DNA of 64,000 nucleotides from Dastarcus helophoroides (Eukaryota > Arthropoda > Insecta > Coleoptera > Bothrideridae), in the NCBI GenBank assembly GCA_028583605.1, contig CM053336.1, positions 30,157,331 through 30,221,330 of the forward strand, read 5' to 3'. The notes under the pieces were generated by a model, which was not told where the DNA came from, did no database searches, and saw only the letters and a program-made list of their open reading frames with translations. The position numbers and the translations under genes were made by a program. Below are positions 20,872 through 32,170 of the stretch, piece by piece. Every line of letters starts with the position of its first letter. The first letter of the stretch is position 1.

Positions 20872-21618
20872 TATACTTGTTTTTGAGCATGACATGTGAA
20901 ATTTCCTTAAAAATGCATATAATATACACAAAGTGAAAATAAGTTTAATAACATGGATACTAAAATGAGCTGCAATGCATGTTCCCGAATTCTTAGGGTT
21001 AGAATTACAAATACACTTCATACACTTAGTTTAAGCATGAAATCATTAAACGATCAGCTTGAGATACAGTTTAACAACACTTGGGTTTGCATATGAAATT
21101 GCTTCGGATTTAAACACAGCACTAAATTTTTGCCACTTCCAGTTCTTTGAAGAAGATTTGTATTTAAATATTCTTTTAGTCATTCTTACTTGTTGAGTTA
21201 GGTTTTCCTTGCTCCACATTAAACTAATTCAAACTAAAAAAAAGATGGTTATTTGTTTTCGAGCAACATGTAAAATTCCCCCAAAAATGCATATATAATG
21301 CATCGAGCGAAATTAAGGTCAATAACATGGAAAATAAAATCGGCTGCAATGCATGTTTTGCTGAATTCCTAAAGTTAGAGTTACAAATACACTTCATACC
21401 CTGAGTTTTTAAACATGAATCATTAAAAGAGCAGCTCGAGATAAAGTTTAACATTACTTGAATTTGCACATGAAATTGCATCAGATTTAAACACAGCACT
21501 GAATTTTTGCCACTTTCAATTCCTTGAAGAAGATCTGTGTCTAATTATCCCTTTTGTCATTCTTGCTTGTTGAGTTTGGTTTTCCTTGTTCCACATTAAA
21601 AGAATTAAAACTAAAAAA
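20872..21618. repeat. Tandem duplication of a ~372 bp unit
   Basis: Copies lie at about 20872-21240 and 21245-21618. They share GCTGCAATGCATGTT, ACAAATACACTTCATAC, TTTAAACACAGCACT and TTTTCCTTG(C/T)TCCACATTAAA. A third, more diverged copy lies at 24165-24570. On the minus strand copy 1 has ATGACTAAAAGA opening 42 codons, and copy 2 a different 91-codon frame, so no common protein is kept and I do not call a gene. Confidence 0.75.
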
Positions 21619-22534
21619 GATGAGGGTACATTTGACGTAATTGTTAACTGACAATATGTATGTGACTTTACACAAAATCCTATCAACCTTGTAAGGTAAT
21701 ATTAAATGGGGCCTAGTAAATATTATGTACTCCTTCGATCTTGTATTGGTCAATATCGGTCACGGCTCACTTTCACGTTATTGACATCACTGTTATTGAT
21801 ATACTTTTCAATCGATAAACTGTATTAACAATAAGTATGTACAATATTTCTACCATGTTTGGATAATATTGATATGACCAGCCAGGTTTCCCCTTTTCAG
21901 CATCGTCGACTTGTTGATTAAACAAATGCCCCATTTTGCCGTGGTTGACATTAATGTTGAATGACAGAGCACAGAGCGCGCAAGCAAATAACACCGCGCG
22001 CAAATTAAAACACTAGGTTTTCCAGTTATTTGCTGCTTATTGTTGATTTCTCATGTCAACTAGAAATTGTTATTCTGTATTTAAAATTTTGATTTTTTTT
22101 TCTGGACATTTAGAGATACAGTTGAAACGTAAATAAAAGAGCTGAAATTTCAGATTTAAATCCCAAATTTTGATGTTAAAGTTAAATATTGATTTTTTTC
22201 CATTATCTACTTTAAACTGTTGAAGCCCAAATAGATAAAATTTATAGTTATAACGTCGACATTTAGAATTTTGAATTGTTTTTTCCAAGTTTAATAAACA
22301 CTTTTCGTTAGAACTAAAATGTTTAATTATTTCGATCACAGTTTCGTTTATAAATAACATTCCAATTTTAAATTTTCACACTGAAAAATTTGATGACAAC
22401 TTAAGAATTTCTAGAAAAAGTACTTTTTGAATAAAAATTGGAAATCGCTGTTGTTGTCATAAATTATATCAGATATCTATAATTTTTTACACTTTACAGT
22501 TTTAGTCTTTCATAAAATTTTGCAACTTATAAAA
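21619..22534. other. Noncoding stretch, partly AT-rich tract
   Basis: A minus-strand frame at 21945-21773 starts MGHLFNQQVDDAEKGKPGW and is the only part with ordinary composition, but it has no recognisable domain and no clear promoter. From about 22040 the DNA becomes the AAATTTTGA-type tract seen elsewhere. Confidence 0.35.
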
Positions 22535-22605
22535 CGCTAGCTTGGTTGGTAAAGGATCGATTAAAACGCCAAAGGTTATACGTTCGAATCCGACGTGTGT
22601 CGCTT
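22535..22605 (+). repeat. tRNA-like sequence (degenerate tRNA or SINE head), plus copy
   Basis: TAGCTTGGTTGGTAAAGGA resembles a D arm (box A) and CGTTCGAATCC is one base from the box B consensus GGTTCGANTCC, about 30 bp downstream. The acceptor stem does not pair well, so it is not called a functional tRNA. A related sequence in the opposite direction is at 23199-23272. Confidence 0.4.
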
Positions 22606-23198
22606 CCTTCTTTTTTGATTTTTTTACAGATTTATTAACTTTTGATGTTTTTTATGCGTACCTAATTATTAATAGTAATGTAATGAATCTAAACAGCAGT
22701 ATGCGTTGGCATAATCGTGCTAACTACTCCATGAATCACTCAGTATTATCCGAACATTTCAGGATTTCGTTTAATTTGAACTCCCATGTAAAGTTTCTCT
22801 TAAAGTATTAAAGAGGTGTTTATAAAGGTCTAGCTGTTTATTAATAAGTGTAACTTGTTGCTAACGTAATATCCATGAACTTCTACAGCTTCTAGAAAAG
22901 TGATCAACATTTAAGTTTCACACCAAGAGCTTAATCTTTTTTGCAAGCAATAAAACCTCACATATATTTACAGTTGCACAAATAAATGAGCAGCTAGACT
23001 TATTAATCACATCAAGTTTTAGATGACAGTTTGAACTAAAGAGTTAAAAGTATTAATTATTTCATACAATGCAGTCATTGTGACATTTTTTTGTGAGCAG
23101 ACTGTTATTTGGATTTATTATATATTCATTAATTAAAAGGTAAGCATTCAAAAACATAAAAATTAAAAAAAAAATAGATAAAAAAAACAAAAAAAAAT
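22606..23198. other. Noncoding DNA between two tRNA-like heads
   Basis: No gene is seen. The DNA just downstream of each head is alike (T-rich, then TTTTTATGCGTACC against TTTTGAATGCTTACC), so the two heads and their tails form an imperfect inverted pair. Confidence 0.35.
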
Positions 23199-23272
23199 GG
23201 AACTCGTCGGACTTGAACGCATGACTTTCAGCGCCAAAACCAATCTCTTCATCACCTACTCCAAGATACTAC
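23199..23272 (-). repeat. tRNA-like sequence, minus copy
   Basis: On the minus strand GGAGTAGGTGATGAAG resembles a D arm and GCGTTCAAGTCC a decayed box B, followed by GACGAGTTCC. It shares GTTCNANTCCGACG with the plus-strand copy at 22535. Confidence 0.4.
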
Positions 23273-24164
23273 TCAAAATAGTAATCTAAAGACGGGAATA
23301 CTATTTATAATAACTTATTTAAAATTTTACAAACCCTTTTTGTCTTTTGTAGTTTTCCTTTACAGAATAAGAACTATTCATTACGTAATCTACGCACAAA
23401 AACGTCATAAGAAACGTTGCTTGCGAGGTTTAAAAGTTGAAACTCCGTGACTAAAATTGAAAATTTGGTAATAACTTTGAGTCTTTAAAGTTTTATTGTA
23501 TAAATCAAGAGTTTTTTCTCTGAATGATGCATTTCTTTTCAAAACTTCACGTTTGGACTTTGAATTGGATGTTCCTCTCTACATTTTAAAACCCGAAGTA
23601 AACGTTTAACTCTATCCCTGAAATTTAAAATTAAAGTCAAAAATTTGAGTTTGAAGTTTTGGTTTTTAAGTAATAAGTACATGAATTTAAAGTTAAGGTT
23701 GAAAATTTTCATTGTTTTTAAATACTTCGATCTGAAAATTGACGTTTTTGTCCCAAGTTTTGCTGCTGGAAACTCCTAACCTCTAATAATTTCTATCGCC
23801 AAAAAAACGAGCTCTATTTTATGAACAAAATTGTCCTCAGCAATAAACCTTGAGAGAAACTTCTATTTAAATTTCAAATTTCAAAACAATCAACAAAAAT
23901 TATATTATACAGAAAATAAAGTGCAAATAGCCAAAACTGTTTAATTGATTAAATTGAAGATATAAAATCGCAATTAAGTGTTTGTTAAACCTTATATAAA
24001 TAAATAAATAAAGGTAGGAACATTTTTCAAATTTTAGTAGCAAAAACAAACATTAAACTTGTAATAACTAACACAAAACTATCTTTTAATTGTAACAAGA
24101 AATCAAAAAATAAAAATTAACACAAGCAACTTCATTTATGAAAACGTCCTAATTATTTTTATTC
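23273..24164. repeat. AT-rich degenerate tract
   Basis: No gene is seen. The middle (about 23440-23760) is the AAATTTTGA/TTGAAGTTTT type of loose repeat. Confidence 0.5.
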
Positions 24165-24570
24165 GTCCAATGTAAAGTTCCCTGAAAAGTACATATTCTG
24201 CATCGAGTGAAATGAGGTGTAGTAAAATAAAAAACAAAATTAGCTGTCATGCATGTTTTATTAAATTCTTAAATTATAGTAATAAATACACGTATACTTA
24301 ACCAAAATAAGTTTTAAAGTATGAAAACACTTTCCAGTATTCTTGTCTTTAGATTTACATGGAAGGTCGAAGGTACTAAAGGTATCCTTTTAGGATAATT
24401 GTTGTTATGCCCATATACTTTAGATATTTGCACAGGTTGTGGTTCAGGTTCTAAACACAGCAGCACAATACTTAATTTTTGCTCTTGAAGTTTTTTGAGA
24501 AAGTTTCGAAATGTTATTAATGTATTTGTTAACCGTGATTTTCGGCGATTTTCTTCTGTGTAATAATTTA
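24165..24570. repeat. Third, diverged copy of the 372 bp unit
   Basis: It shares GCATCGAGTGAAAT, GCTGTCATGCATGTTTT and AAACACAGCAGCAC with the pair at 20872-21618 in the same order and orientation, but with an insertion between them. Confidence 0.6.
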
Positions 24571-25121
24571 TGCACATAATTTATAATTAAACAGCGAAGT
24601 CACCACAACAAATCGAATTATTTAAATACTTAACAATATTCCAAGGGTTAAGCAAAATGTTTAATAGATCCTAGTTGTAACAAGTTGAAATAGAATTGAA
24701 AATAAATTTTAGTATTAAAAATACACATTTAGAAAGATTCAGTGTTACTTTTGAAAGCTACCAGCTAACCACAACAGCTTCTCGGATATTTAATTTAGCG
24801 CAAGGTTATGTTTTCTGTGTATCTGTGCTATTAATTGATTCCTCTCCCGCATTAAGCATTTTATCGACACCAAAGATGTTAAAAAGATTACATCATCGCA
24901 GTAAAGTCATTACGGCAACACTGTTCGGAGGCTGGATGTGATCGTATAAAAATAAATGGAGGCTCAGTAACTGTAGATACACTAGGAGTCTGAGTAAACC
25001 GCTGGGCAGTGGAGGCTCAATGACTGACGAAATGTAACGCCTGTATAACGCGTGTATATAGGCCTGCGCCCAGTTGGAATGTGTATGGACCGGAGTCTGA
25101 GTTAGCCGCTGCAGCAGTATA
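24571..25121. other. Noncoding stretch with a short internal repeat
   Basis: A plus frame of 81 codons (24696-24941) is open but unrecognised. GGAGTCTGAGT(A/T) followed by (A)GCCGCTG occurs at about 24982 and 25092, a short direct repeat with period near 110 bp next to the palindromic transposon. Confidence 0.3.
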
Positions 25122-25861
25122 TACAGGGTGAGTCACTAAGTGAGAATCGGTCTTTGGTAGGCGTATCGTCCAAAATATCGAAAAATGTTTTGAATAAAAG
25201 TTGTTTGAAATAAAGTTTTCCACAACCTAAAATTATTGCCAAATATGGCGGCCTTCCGGTTACACCGGAAATGAACACAACTTTCTTATTTTAAATGGAA
25301 CACCCTATATATTTTTACATTTTTCGATTCCTTGTTAAAAATGAATATAAATTTATTAAGATGACATAGGCCCTTAGTTGAACCGTTTTCGCGTAATTTA
25401 ATTTTTTTGGTTAAATTTGACGATTTCGGAGCTTGACGCCATTAACGATATTTTCCAAACGCAATGACTCAGAGTTGTGTGGCATACGGTTTTGGATTCA
25501 GAAAAAAATGGAGTATTTGCTTACGTCTTTGCTGTTAGCAAGATTGCTTAAATTTCTTCACATCCGTCGACTCAATTCTTCAGTTGTTCAAACATGCATA
25601 ACTTAATTTTTTCAAAGGGAACCACCTATCTTGGATTATCTTATCGGATGCGAAATTAAATTACCTTTTTTTTGGTACCAGATATTGCCACCTCCGTCCA
25701 ATAATTTTTGAGAAATTTAGAATTTTTTAAAAAATTTAATTAATTTCGTATTATCGCGTTAGCCCTGGATGTCGCGGTTTTGTTTCGTCTCGTTTGTCCA
25801 GCAATAACTGACAGTTTGTCTCATTGTTGTCGCGAGGTCTTGGTATTAGTACTGAAAGACA

Positions 25862-26510
25862 ATGTTTTCTCAAGAAAAATGGTTTACGCCTTGGGCAGTG
25901 ATGACAGAAATCCATTTCTTGCCTCAAGAATTTATGCCCAACGCTTTGCCGATCGGAGACATCCAAATTCAGCGGCATTCGCTAAATTGGGAGAGAGGTT
26001 TGAGCGAACTGGTAGTACGAAATAGGAGAAAAAGGAGCGTAGAAAACCAACGACGCATGAAGAAAACCAAGTTTTAGTAGCGGCTGCTGTTGTCCAAGAT
26101 TCGCATTTAAGTACCAGAATAATAAGCAAGGAATTACAAATAAGTCAAACCTCGGTTTCACGAATCTTGCGTAAAAAAAAGTTTCATCCGTATCGTGTCC
26201 AGCTAGTACAGGAACTCAATCAAGCTGATTTCAACAACCGAATGCAGTTTTGTGAGTGGGCGTTACGAAAACTACAAGAACAAAATGACTTTTTGGACAA
26301 TGTACTATTTACGGACGAATGTACATTTCATAAGAACGGCTTCGTGGGAAGACACAACTCCCATTACTACCACACTGAAAATCCTCATTGGATAAGACCC
26401 TTAGACCATCAGCATAGGTGGTCTCTGAATGTTTGGGGTGGCGTCATAGGAAGACTTTTTGTCGGACCACACTTTTTCAATGAACATTCACACAACTGCA
26501 TCGATTGTTA
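25862..26510 (+). pseudogene. Tc1/mariner transposase, 5' part, left arm and axis
   Basis: After MFSQEKW a small deletion shifts the frame; the reading continues MVYALGSDDRNPFLASRIYA then QRFADRRHPNSAAFAKLGERF, the amino-terminal helix-turn-helix region. After another frame break near 26024 it reads LVAAAVVQDSHLSTRI and, from 26167, LRKKKFHPYRVQLVQELNQA then NVLFTDECTFHKNGFVGRHN (first catalytic Asp) and WSLNVWGGVIGRLFVGPHFF. It stops at 26509-26511 where the inverted arm begins, so the second and third catalytic residues are absent. Confidence 0.8.
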
Positions 26511-26511
26511 G

Positions 26512-26844
26512 TCAGCTTGATTGAGTTCTTGCACTAGCTAGGTGTGATACGGATGAAACTTGTTTTTACACAACAATCATGAAACCGATTTTTGGTTTAT
26601 TTGTAATGTCACAATTATTCTTCTGGTTCTTAAGTGCGGATCTTGGACAACAGCAGCCGCTACTAAAACTTGGTTTTCTTCATGCGTCGTTGGTTTTCTA
26701 CGCTCCTTTTTCTCGTATTGCCGCTGAATATGGATGTCTCCGATCGGCAAAGCGTTGGGCATAAATTCTTGAGACAAGAAATGGATTTCTGTCAGCACTG
26801 CCCAAGGCGTAAACCATATCGACCAATTCTTCTTGAGAAAACAT
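26512..26844 (-). pseudogene. Inverted copy of the transposase amino terminus, right arm
   Basis: On the minus strand the ATG at 26844 opens MFSQEELVDMVYALGSADRN then PFLVSRIYAQRFADRRHPYS, which keeps the residues lost by the deletion in the left arm. It then has its own deletion after SAA (missing about KLGERFERTG) and goes on through VLVAAAVVQDPHLRTRRI to the axis at 26512. The two arms have therefore decayed independently since the inversion. Confidence 0.75.
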
Positions 26845-27611
26845 TGTCTTTCAGTACTAATACCAAGACCTCGCGACAACAATGAGGTAAACTGTCAGTT
26901 ATTGCCGGACAAACGAGACGAAACAAAACCGCGACATCCAGGGCTAACACGATAATACGAAATTAATTAATTTTTTTTAAAAATTCTAAATTTCTCAAAA
27001 ATTGATGAACGGAGGTGGCAATATCTGGTACCAAAAAAAAGGTAATTTAATTTCGCATCCGATAAGATAATCCAAGATAGGTGGTTCCATTTGAAAAAAT
27101 TAAGTTATGCATGTTTGAACAACTGAAGAATTGAGTCGACGGATGTGAAGAAATTTAAGAAATTTTGCTAACAGCAAAGGCGTAAACAAATACTCCATTT
27201 CTTCCTGAATCCAAAACCGTATGCCACACAACTCTGAGTCATTGCTTTTGGAAAATATCGTTAATGGCGTCAAGCTCCGAAATCGTCAAATTTAACCAAA
27301 AAAATGAAATTACGCGAAAACGGTTCAACTAAGGGCCTATGTCGTCTTAATAAATTCATATTCATTTTCAACAAGGAATCCAAAAATGTAAAAATACATA
27401 GGGTGTTCTATTTAAAATAAGAAAGTTGTGTTCATTTCCGGTACAACCGGAAGGCCGCCATATTTGGCAATAATTTTAGGTTGTGGAGAATCTTATTTCA
27501 AACAGCTTTTATTTGAAACATTTTTTGATATTTTGAACGATACGCCTACCAAAGACCGATTCCCGCTTAGTGACTCACCCTGTATATTTATATTAGGTGC
27601 AATAAATCGAA

Positions 27612-27830
27612 AAATATCACAATGACATTCTTCAGCATTTAATTACCAACTGCAGGATAATGAAATTAAGGAAGCATACTTTCAACAAAATGGGCAACTC
27701 GACACTACATATCAGAAACAATAAACCTTTTGAGGAATTGTGACACTGTGATGTGTTCTTGTGGCCACACTAAAGTAATTTCCTTTTGTGGAGATCTTAT
27801 GGCAAGATTAAATTGTATAGTTAATAAGAA
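27612..27830 (+). pseudogene. Tc1/mariner transposase scrap
   Basis: The frames together read QHLITN, then QDNEIKEAYFQQNG and ISETINLLRNC, similar to the block around the second catalytic residue (YFQQDGA) of Tc1/mariner transposases, with Asp changed to Asn. Frameshifts separate the pieces. It lies 28 bp beyond the palindromic element, which may have inserted into it. Confidence 0.45.
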
Positions 27831-29560
27831 AACTTGCAACATTTTTAACTGTCATAACATTATAATTTAGATATTAATTATACCATCTAAACTATTAAGA
27901 AATTTAATTTTTTTGGTTTTTCATGGTTTAAAGAGTTAATAAATACCAGATTGATTATTACAATTATGAATACCGCAAAATTATAATCATATTAAGTATA
28001 GTTGCCATAAAACCTCAACGAAGGAAAAAAAATGTTAGCAACTCTTATTTAATAATTATTATCCAATTTGGAATCTAAACGAAAAATCTAAAATTTTATG
28101 CAAAATTAAGGAAACCATTTTTGTCTAGCAGAATTTTTTTCTTTTACATGTTTAGATAATTTCATTAATTTGTCAAATTTTTGAATTAATATTTAATAAC
28201 ATAAAAAAAAGAATTTTACTTGCTATGTTTTGGAAATAATTGCGAAAAACTGGACTGCTTTTTTCAAATCTCTATTCCAGTTGTTAATGTGTCGATATTT
28301 AAATCAAAAATTTCCAACTTTTTTCTCAAAATAAAAAACTATAAATTTCCAGAAAAAATAAAACTTCCAAGAAAATAATTAAAATTAAAGAACATTAGTC
28401 GAATAATATTGTATGAAATTTTACTTTTTTCTTTGAAATTTGAAGTCTAAATTTCATATTTTATAATTGTTATTTATCGAATTTAAATACATACTTTGGT
28501 TGGTATTCCTGCAACTTTGAATTTATAAAGAAAACATTTATTAAAAAAAAACCATAATTTGTTGAAAAATCAGAAATGTTTAAACACATTTCTGGAGTTG
28601 AGAAATTTGAGTTTAGACTGACAATTTCAACAACATAAAGTATAATTTCTAAAAGGTATGATTTTTAAAAAATAAATATTCTAGAAATTACGAGTTTTTT
28701 CTGAAATTTTATAAGTTATTTAAATCTAAAGTTTTAATTTTAAATTTTTATTTTTTGACTTAAAATTTTGAACTTTAATTTGAATTTCTAGAAAAAAAGG
28801 TTGAATTTGGAAGTAATAATTTAATTTTTTTATTTCTTAAAATCTAAACTCCAAATTAAAAACAAATAAAGAATATTATATTTGAATCAAGAAAACACTC
28901 AACATTTAGACATTTTTTTGGGAGAAATTGTAAACTTTTTCTGGAATTTCTACTTTTTTCTCGAAATTTAAAAATTAAATTAAAAATAAATTATAAATTT
29001 TCGACTTTAAAGTCGAATTTTTTCAATTTTTAAACTCAAATTTTTCAATGTTGTCTTTAAAATAGCGACAACTATGACAAAAGGTTATTTTAAAAATTTG
29101 AGAAAAAAAATCCGAAGTTCGAGAGGAAATTTAAAATTTTGATAGAAAAATTTAAAAAACAACTTGAAGTTTTTGGAAAAATCAAAATTTTGGGAAAATT
29201 TTAAATGTTATAAAAAATAAAAAACCAGAGATTTACGGTTAAAACTATTATAATTTTAATGAGAGAATAAATTGAGAATAAATTTCAAATTCTTATAGGC
29301 ACTTTTAATTTCTTATAACATTCCTAATTTGTTATTCAAATTTTATTTATTTATTATTTTTACTTCAATTTTATATTTCAAAGTCGATTTTTTACATCAT
29401 ATTCAAACTTTTAATCTTGTTTTTGAAATTCTTTAAGAATGGTTTCTGAAATTTCAATTTTCAATTCGAACTTTCAAATTTTAAGTTAAACTTTTAAAAA
29501 TAAGTTAAGATACTTTGAAAAGAAATGGGTACAGGTGTTGTAAAGTATCTGAAACCTAAG
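27831..29560. repeat. AT-rich degenerate tract
   Basis: About 1.7 kb without a gene. Words such as AAATTTTGA, TTTTTGGAAAAATC and TTCGAAATTTAAA recur without fixed period on both strands. Confidence 0.6.
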
Positions 29561-29562
29561 AG

Positions 29563-30188
29563 ATATTTCCTGAAGATCGATGCAAACGTCTTGAGGTTTG
29601 TGAGTCTACGAGACTCACCGCCGACGGAAAGTTCTTAAGCCACTTATTGTTTACCGATGAATCATCTTTTTGTCTTCATAGATACCGCAACCATCAAATA
29701 GTTCGATATTGGTCTAGGGAAAATAAGCACTTGAATATTCCTGTACGCACACAGTACCCTGAGAAGGTAAATGTTTGGGATGGTATGTTAGGAGATTCCA
29801 TTATTTGGCCATTTTTCATAAATGAAAACCTAATTGCTGACAAATATTTAACTATGCTCCGCAATCAAATAATTCCGGCTGTTCAGGCATTGAACATTAA
29901 CTTTGAGGATGTGTGGTTTCAACAAGATGGTTGTCCAGCCCATAATGCTCAACGTGTGAGAACTTTCTTGGAAACCACATTTCCACAGCGGCTTACTAGT
30001 TCAAGGATTTATTGCCTAACGACTTCTTCGTTTGTGGATATCTAGAATAAATAATTTATGGACACGTACAAGTACGACCACGTAATTTAGATCATTTACG
30101 GGCCCGAATTGTAGAAGTCCTAGATAATATTTCCCCTGAGATGTTGGCACGCGTAAAAACTAAATTTTACGACAGATTGGGTTATTGA
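29563..30188 (+). pseudogene. Tc1/mariner (DDxD) transposase, 3' half, broken
   Basis: An open stretch 29563-30045 reads EIFPEDRCKRLEVCE, then LLFTDESSFCLHRYRNHQIV (first Asp), PEKVNVWDGMLGDSIIW and VWFQQDGCPAHNAQRV (second Asp). A deletion and frameshift after TFPQRL remove the WPARSPDL block. The sequence continues in another frame as LPNDFFVCGYLE, IYGHVQVRPRNLDHLRARIV and KTKFYDRLGY with TGA at 30186-30188. Motifs match the group of insect transposases with PLDFFLWG at the third Asp. The amino-terminal half and both terminal repeats were not found. Confidence 0.8.
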
Positions 30189-30729
30189 GAAACACAAGGA
30201 GGGGATATTTTTGAACCACTTATTACATAGGCATTTCTTCTTTCATTTTTTTTCTGTTGAATCATTTTTTAAGTTTTCAGTTTAGATTGTCATCACACCG
30301 GGTGATTATTTTTACACAAAGTTCATTTATCTTTTAGAGTTTTTGTTTTATTTTTCGTCAGACCCGGTTGATTATAGAAAACAAAATCGTAAAATATCTG
30401 CAATTATTTTCATACTTTTTAGAAAATAACTGTAGAATCAATTAATAGGTAAAGATGTATTTCTCATTTAAAGCGACACTCTTTTATCGAGCTCCGATAA
30501 GGTACTGATGCAATATCTACAAGACAGGTCTGCAGTTTGCAGCTGAATGCGTGGTCATGATTTATTTGATAAGCGCGGATATCGAGCAACACATTGAAAG
30601 AGTGTAAATTATACCATCCTTCTCATTCCCTACAGAATTTTAATAGGTTCTTGTTCTTTACACGTCATAGCAGAATAAAATGGTGTACTGGCCCATAGTA
30701 GTATGTGGATTTTTCCCTCCATCGTCGGC
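30189..30729. other. Noncoding DNA downstream of the transposase
   Basis: No gene is seen. CACCGGGTGATTATTTTTACACAAAG at 30295 (first 20 bases CACCGGGTGATTATTTTTAC) resembles a Tc1/mariner end and may be the 3' terminus of the element at 29563. Confidence 0.35.
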
Positions 30730-31545
30730 TACCATTAGCACAGTATAGATATTAGCTTATGCATACAGTAGCAACAAAGTGCTAAAATTTTGTCACGAAT
30801 TTTGTTTGCTCATGCGTCAATTTGCACAATCCCGAACATGGCGTTGCAGTGTTCTATGATAACCAGAAATAAGATCTATGGTCGTTGGGTAACTGAATCT
30901 CAGTTGAGAGTTGCCAACAACTGACAACACTGGATCAGTTTTATTTAAATGTCAGTCTTGTTATAATTCATTGCGCTAATAAAAGAGAAAAGGGGAGAAT
31001 ATACATGTTCTATTTATAAATCTAACTCTAACAGCAATAATAATTTGATAAAATCAGCTTCTTTTAATTTCCAAAAGACGGCAAACGGTAATATTCTGGT
31101 ACACCCAATTTGTTTTATTAAAAAAAACTGTTTTATTATACTCGCATTTGCCAGTTTTATACAAAAAAATAAACAAGTTGTTTCCTGTAGAAATTATTTT
31201 TCCGTTAGTCACAATTTGTGTTTAGTTTTTCTTTGTGTATTCTTTATACTTATCAGGTTATCAGTAATTACAAAATAAACATTATTTAAAAAATACACGA
31301 GGCCAAGTATTTTTGGACTATTTGTAAAGTAATAAATTAGAATTTAAACGGTAACAACTATTGAAATTAATAAACTTGATGGTTTCGTTTAATAAATAAA
31401 TTTAAATTTTCGCGGGCGCGTACAACCCTCAACATGGCTAACTCCATTGAAGGTCAACGATTTTAGCTACTTCAAGATCAAAGGTACCGACACTTCTTGC
31501 CGCTACTGTATGCGTAAGCTAATATTTATACTGTGCCATTAGTGC
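30730..31545. mobile_element. Non-autonomous element with ~60 bp imperfect inverted ends
   Basis: CATTAGCACAGTATAGATAT followed by TAGCTTATGCATACAGTAGC at the left is matched in reverse at 31495-31545 (GCCGCTACTGTATGCGTAAG then CTAATATTTATACTGTGCC). The 800 bp between hold no transposase. The superfamily is not clear. Confidence 0.55.
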
Positions 31546-31619
31546 CTGAATTTGATTGCGGGGCCAGTAGCTCAAATACCACAGTACATATACAACATGC
31601 GCACAGCATGCGACAACTA

Positions 31620-32170
31620 TTTGCACATTTGAAGAAATGCATTATATGCAAAATGAAGGTCTTTCAATGGGTAGTCCAATTTAACTCATCTTATCAAATA
31701 TATTTATGGATAATTTAGAAAACAAAATATTTAATTCTCATGAGTCGAGGTATATCCTCTTTTGGTGTAGATCTGTAGATGATATGCTAGCTGGTTTTCT
31801 GGGCTCTTCTAGCCAATTAGATAAATTTTTAGAATACATTAATACCCTACATTTAAATGTTAAAATTTACTGCAGAAATTGAAAATAGAATAGATTTCGG
31901 GATTAATCCATGTTAAAGAACTCAGATGAATTAGAATTTTCATTTTATAGAAAACTTACGCATACAGACGTTACAATTCCAAATAATTACTTACATTCAA
32001 AATCATACAAATTGGCAGCATCAAATCGATGATAAATAGAGCTTATATGGAACCAATGAATGAAGACAAGTTTAATTGAGAAATAAGGGTCATTAAACAA
32101 ATGGCTTATAGCAATAAATATTCTGAAAACAATTAATAGAATAATATTTACAAAAGAACACAAATTAGTA
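31620..32170 (+). pseudogene. Penelope-like element reverse transcriptase fragment
   Basis: Read across frameshifts: EMHYMQNEGLSMGSP, LSNIFMDNLENKIFNSHE, then SVDDMLAGFLGSSSQLDKFL, EYINTLHLNVKF and FSFYRKLTHTDVTIPNNYLH followed by SKSYKLAASNR. The GLSMGSP, (Y)VDD, YRKxTHTD and KLAA blocks are characteristic of Penelope-like reverse transcriptases. The catalytic YVDD appears as SVDD. There are several stops, and neither the GIY-YIG endonuclease nor the terminal repeats are seen. Confidence 0.75.

Larger units (their letters stand above)
25122..27584. mobile_element. Palindromic Tc1/mariner element, ~1.1 kb arms
   Basis: The element starts TACAGGGTGAGTCACTAAG and ends with the reverse complement, flanked by TA. 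Arms 25122-26228 and 26512-27584 are close reverse complements, and only about 283 bp in the middle are single-copy. Each arm holds the terminal repeat plus the first ~130 codons of a transposase, so the 3' half of the original transposon has been replaced by an inverted copy of its 5' half. ATTCCGGTT/ACCGGAA and GGCGGCC blocks are kept in both arms. Transcription through it would form a long hairpin. Confidence 0.9.

Noticed and set aside
21773..22003. Secreted protein gene starting at a TTG codon (22003)
   Set aside because: The leader-like part precedes the first ATG; without it there is no signal peptide, and no splice or promoter support was found.
22535..22605. Functional tRNA gene
   Set aside because: Box A and box B are present but the acceptor and anticodon stems do not form properly.
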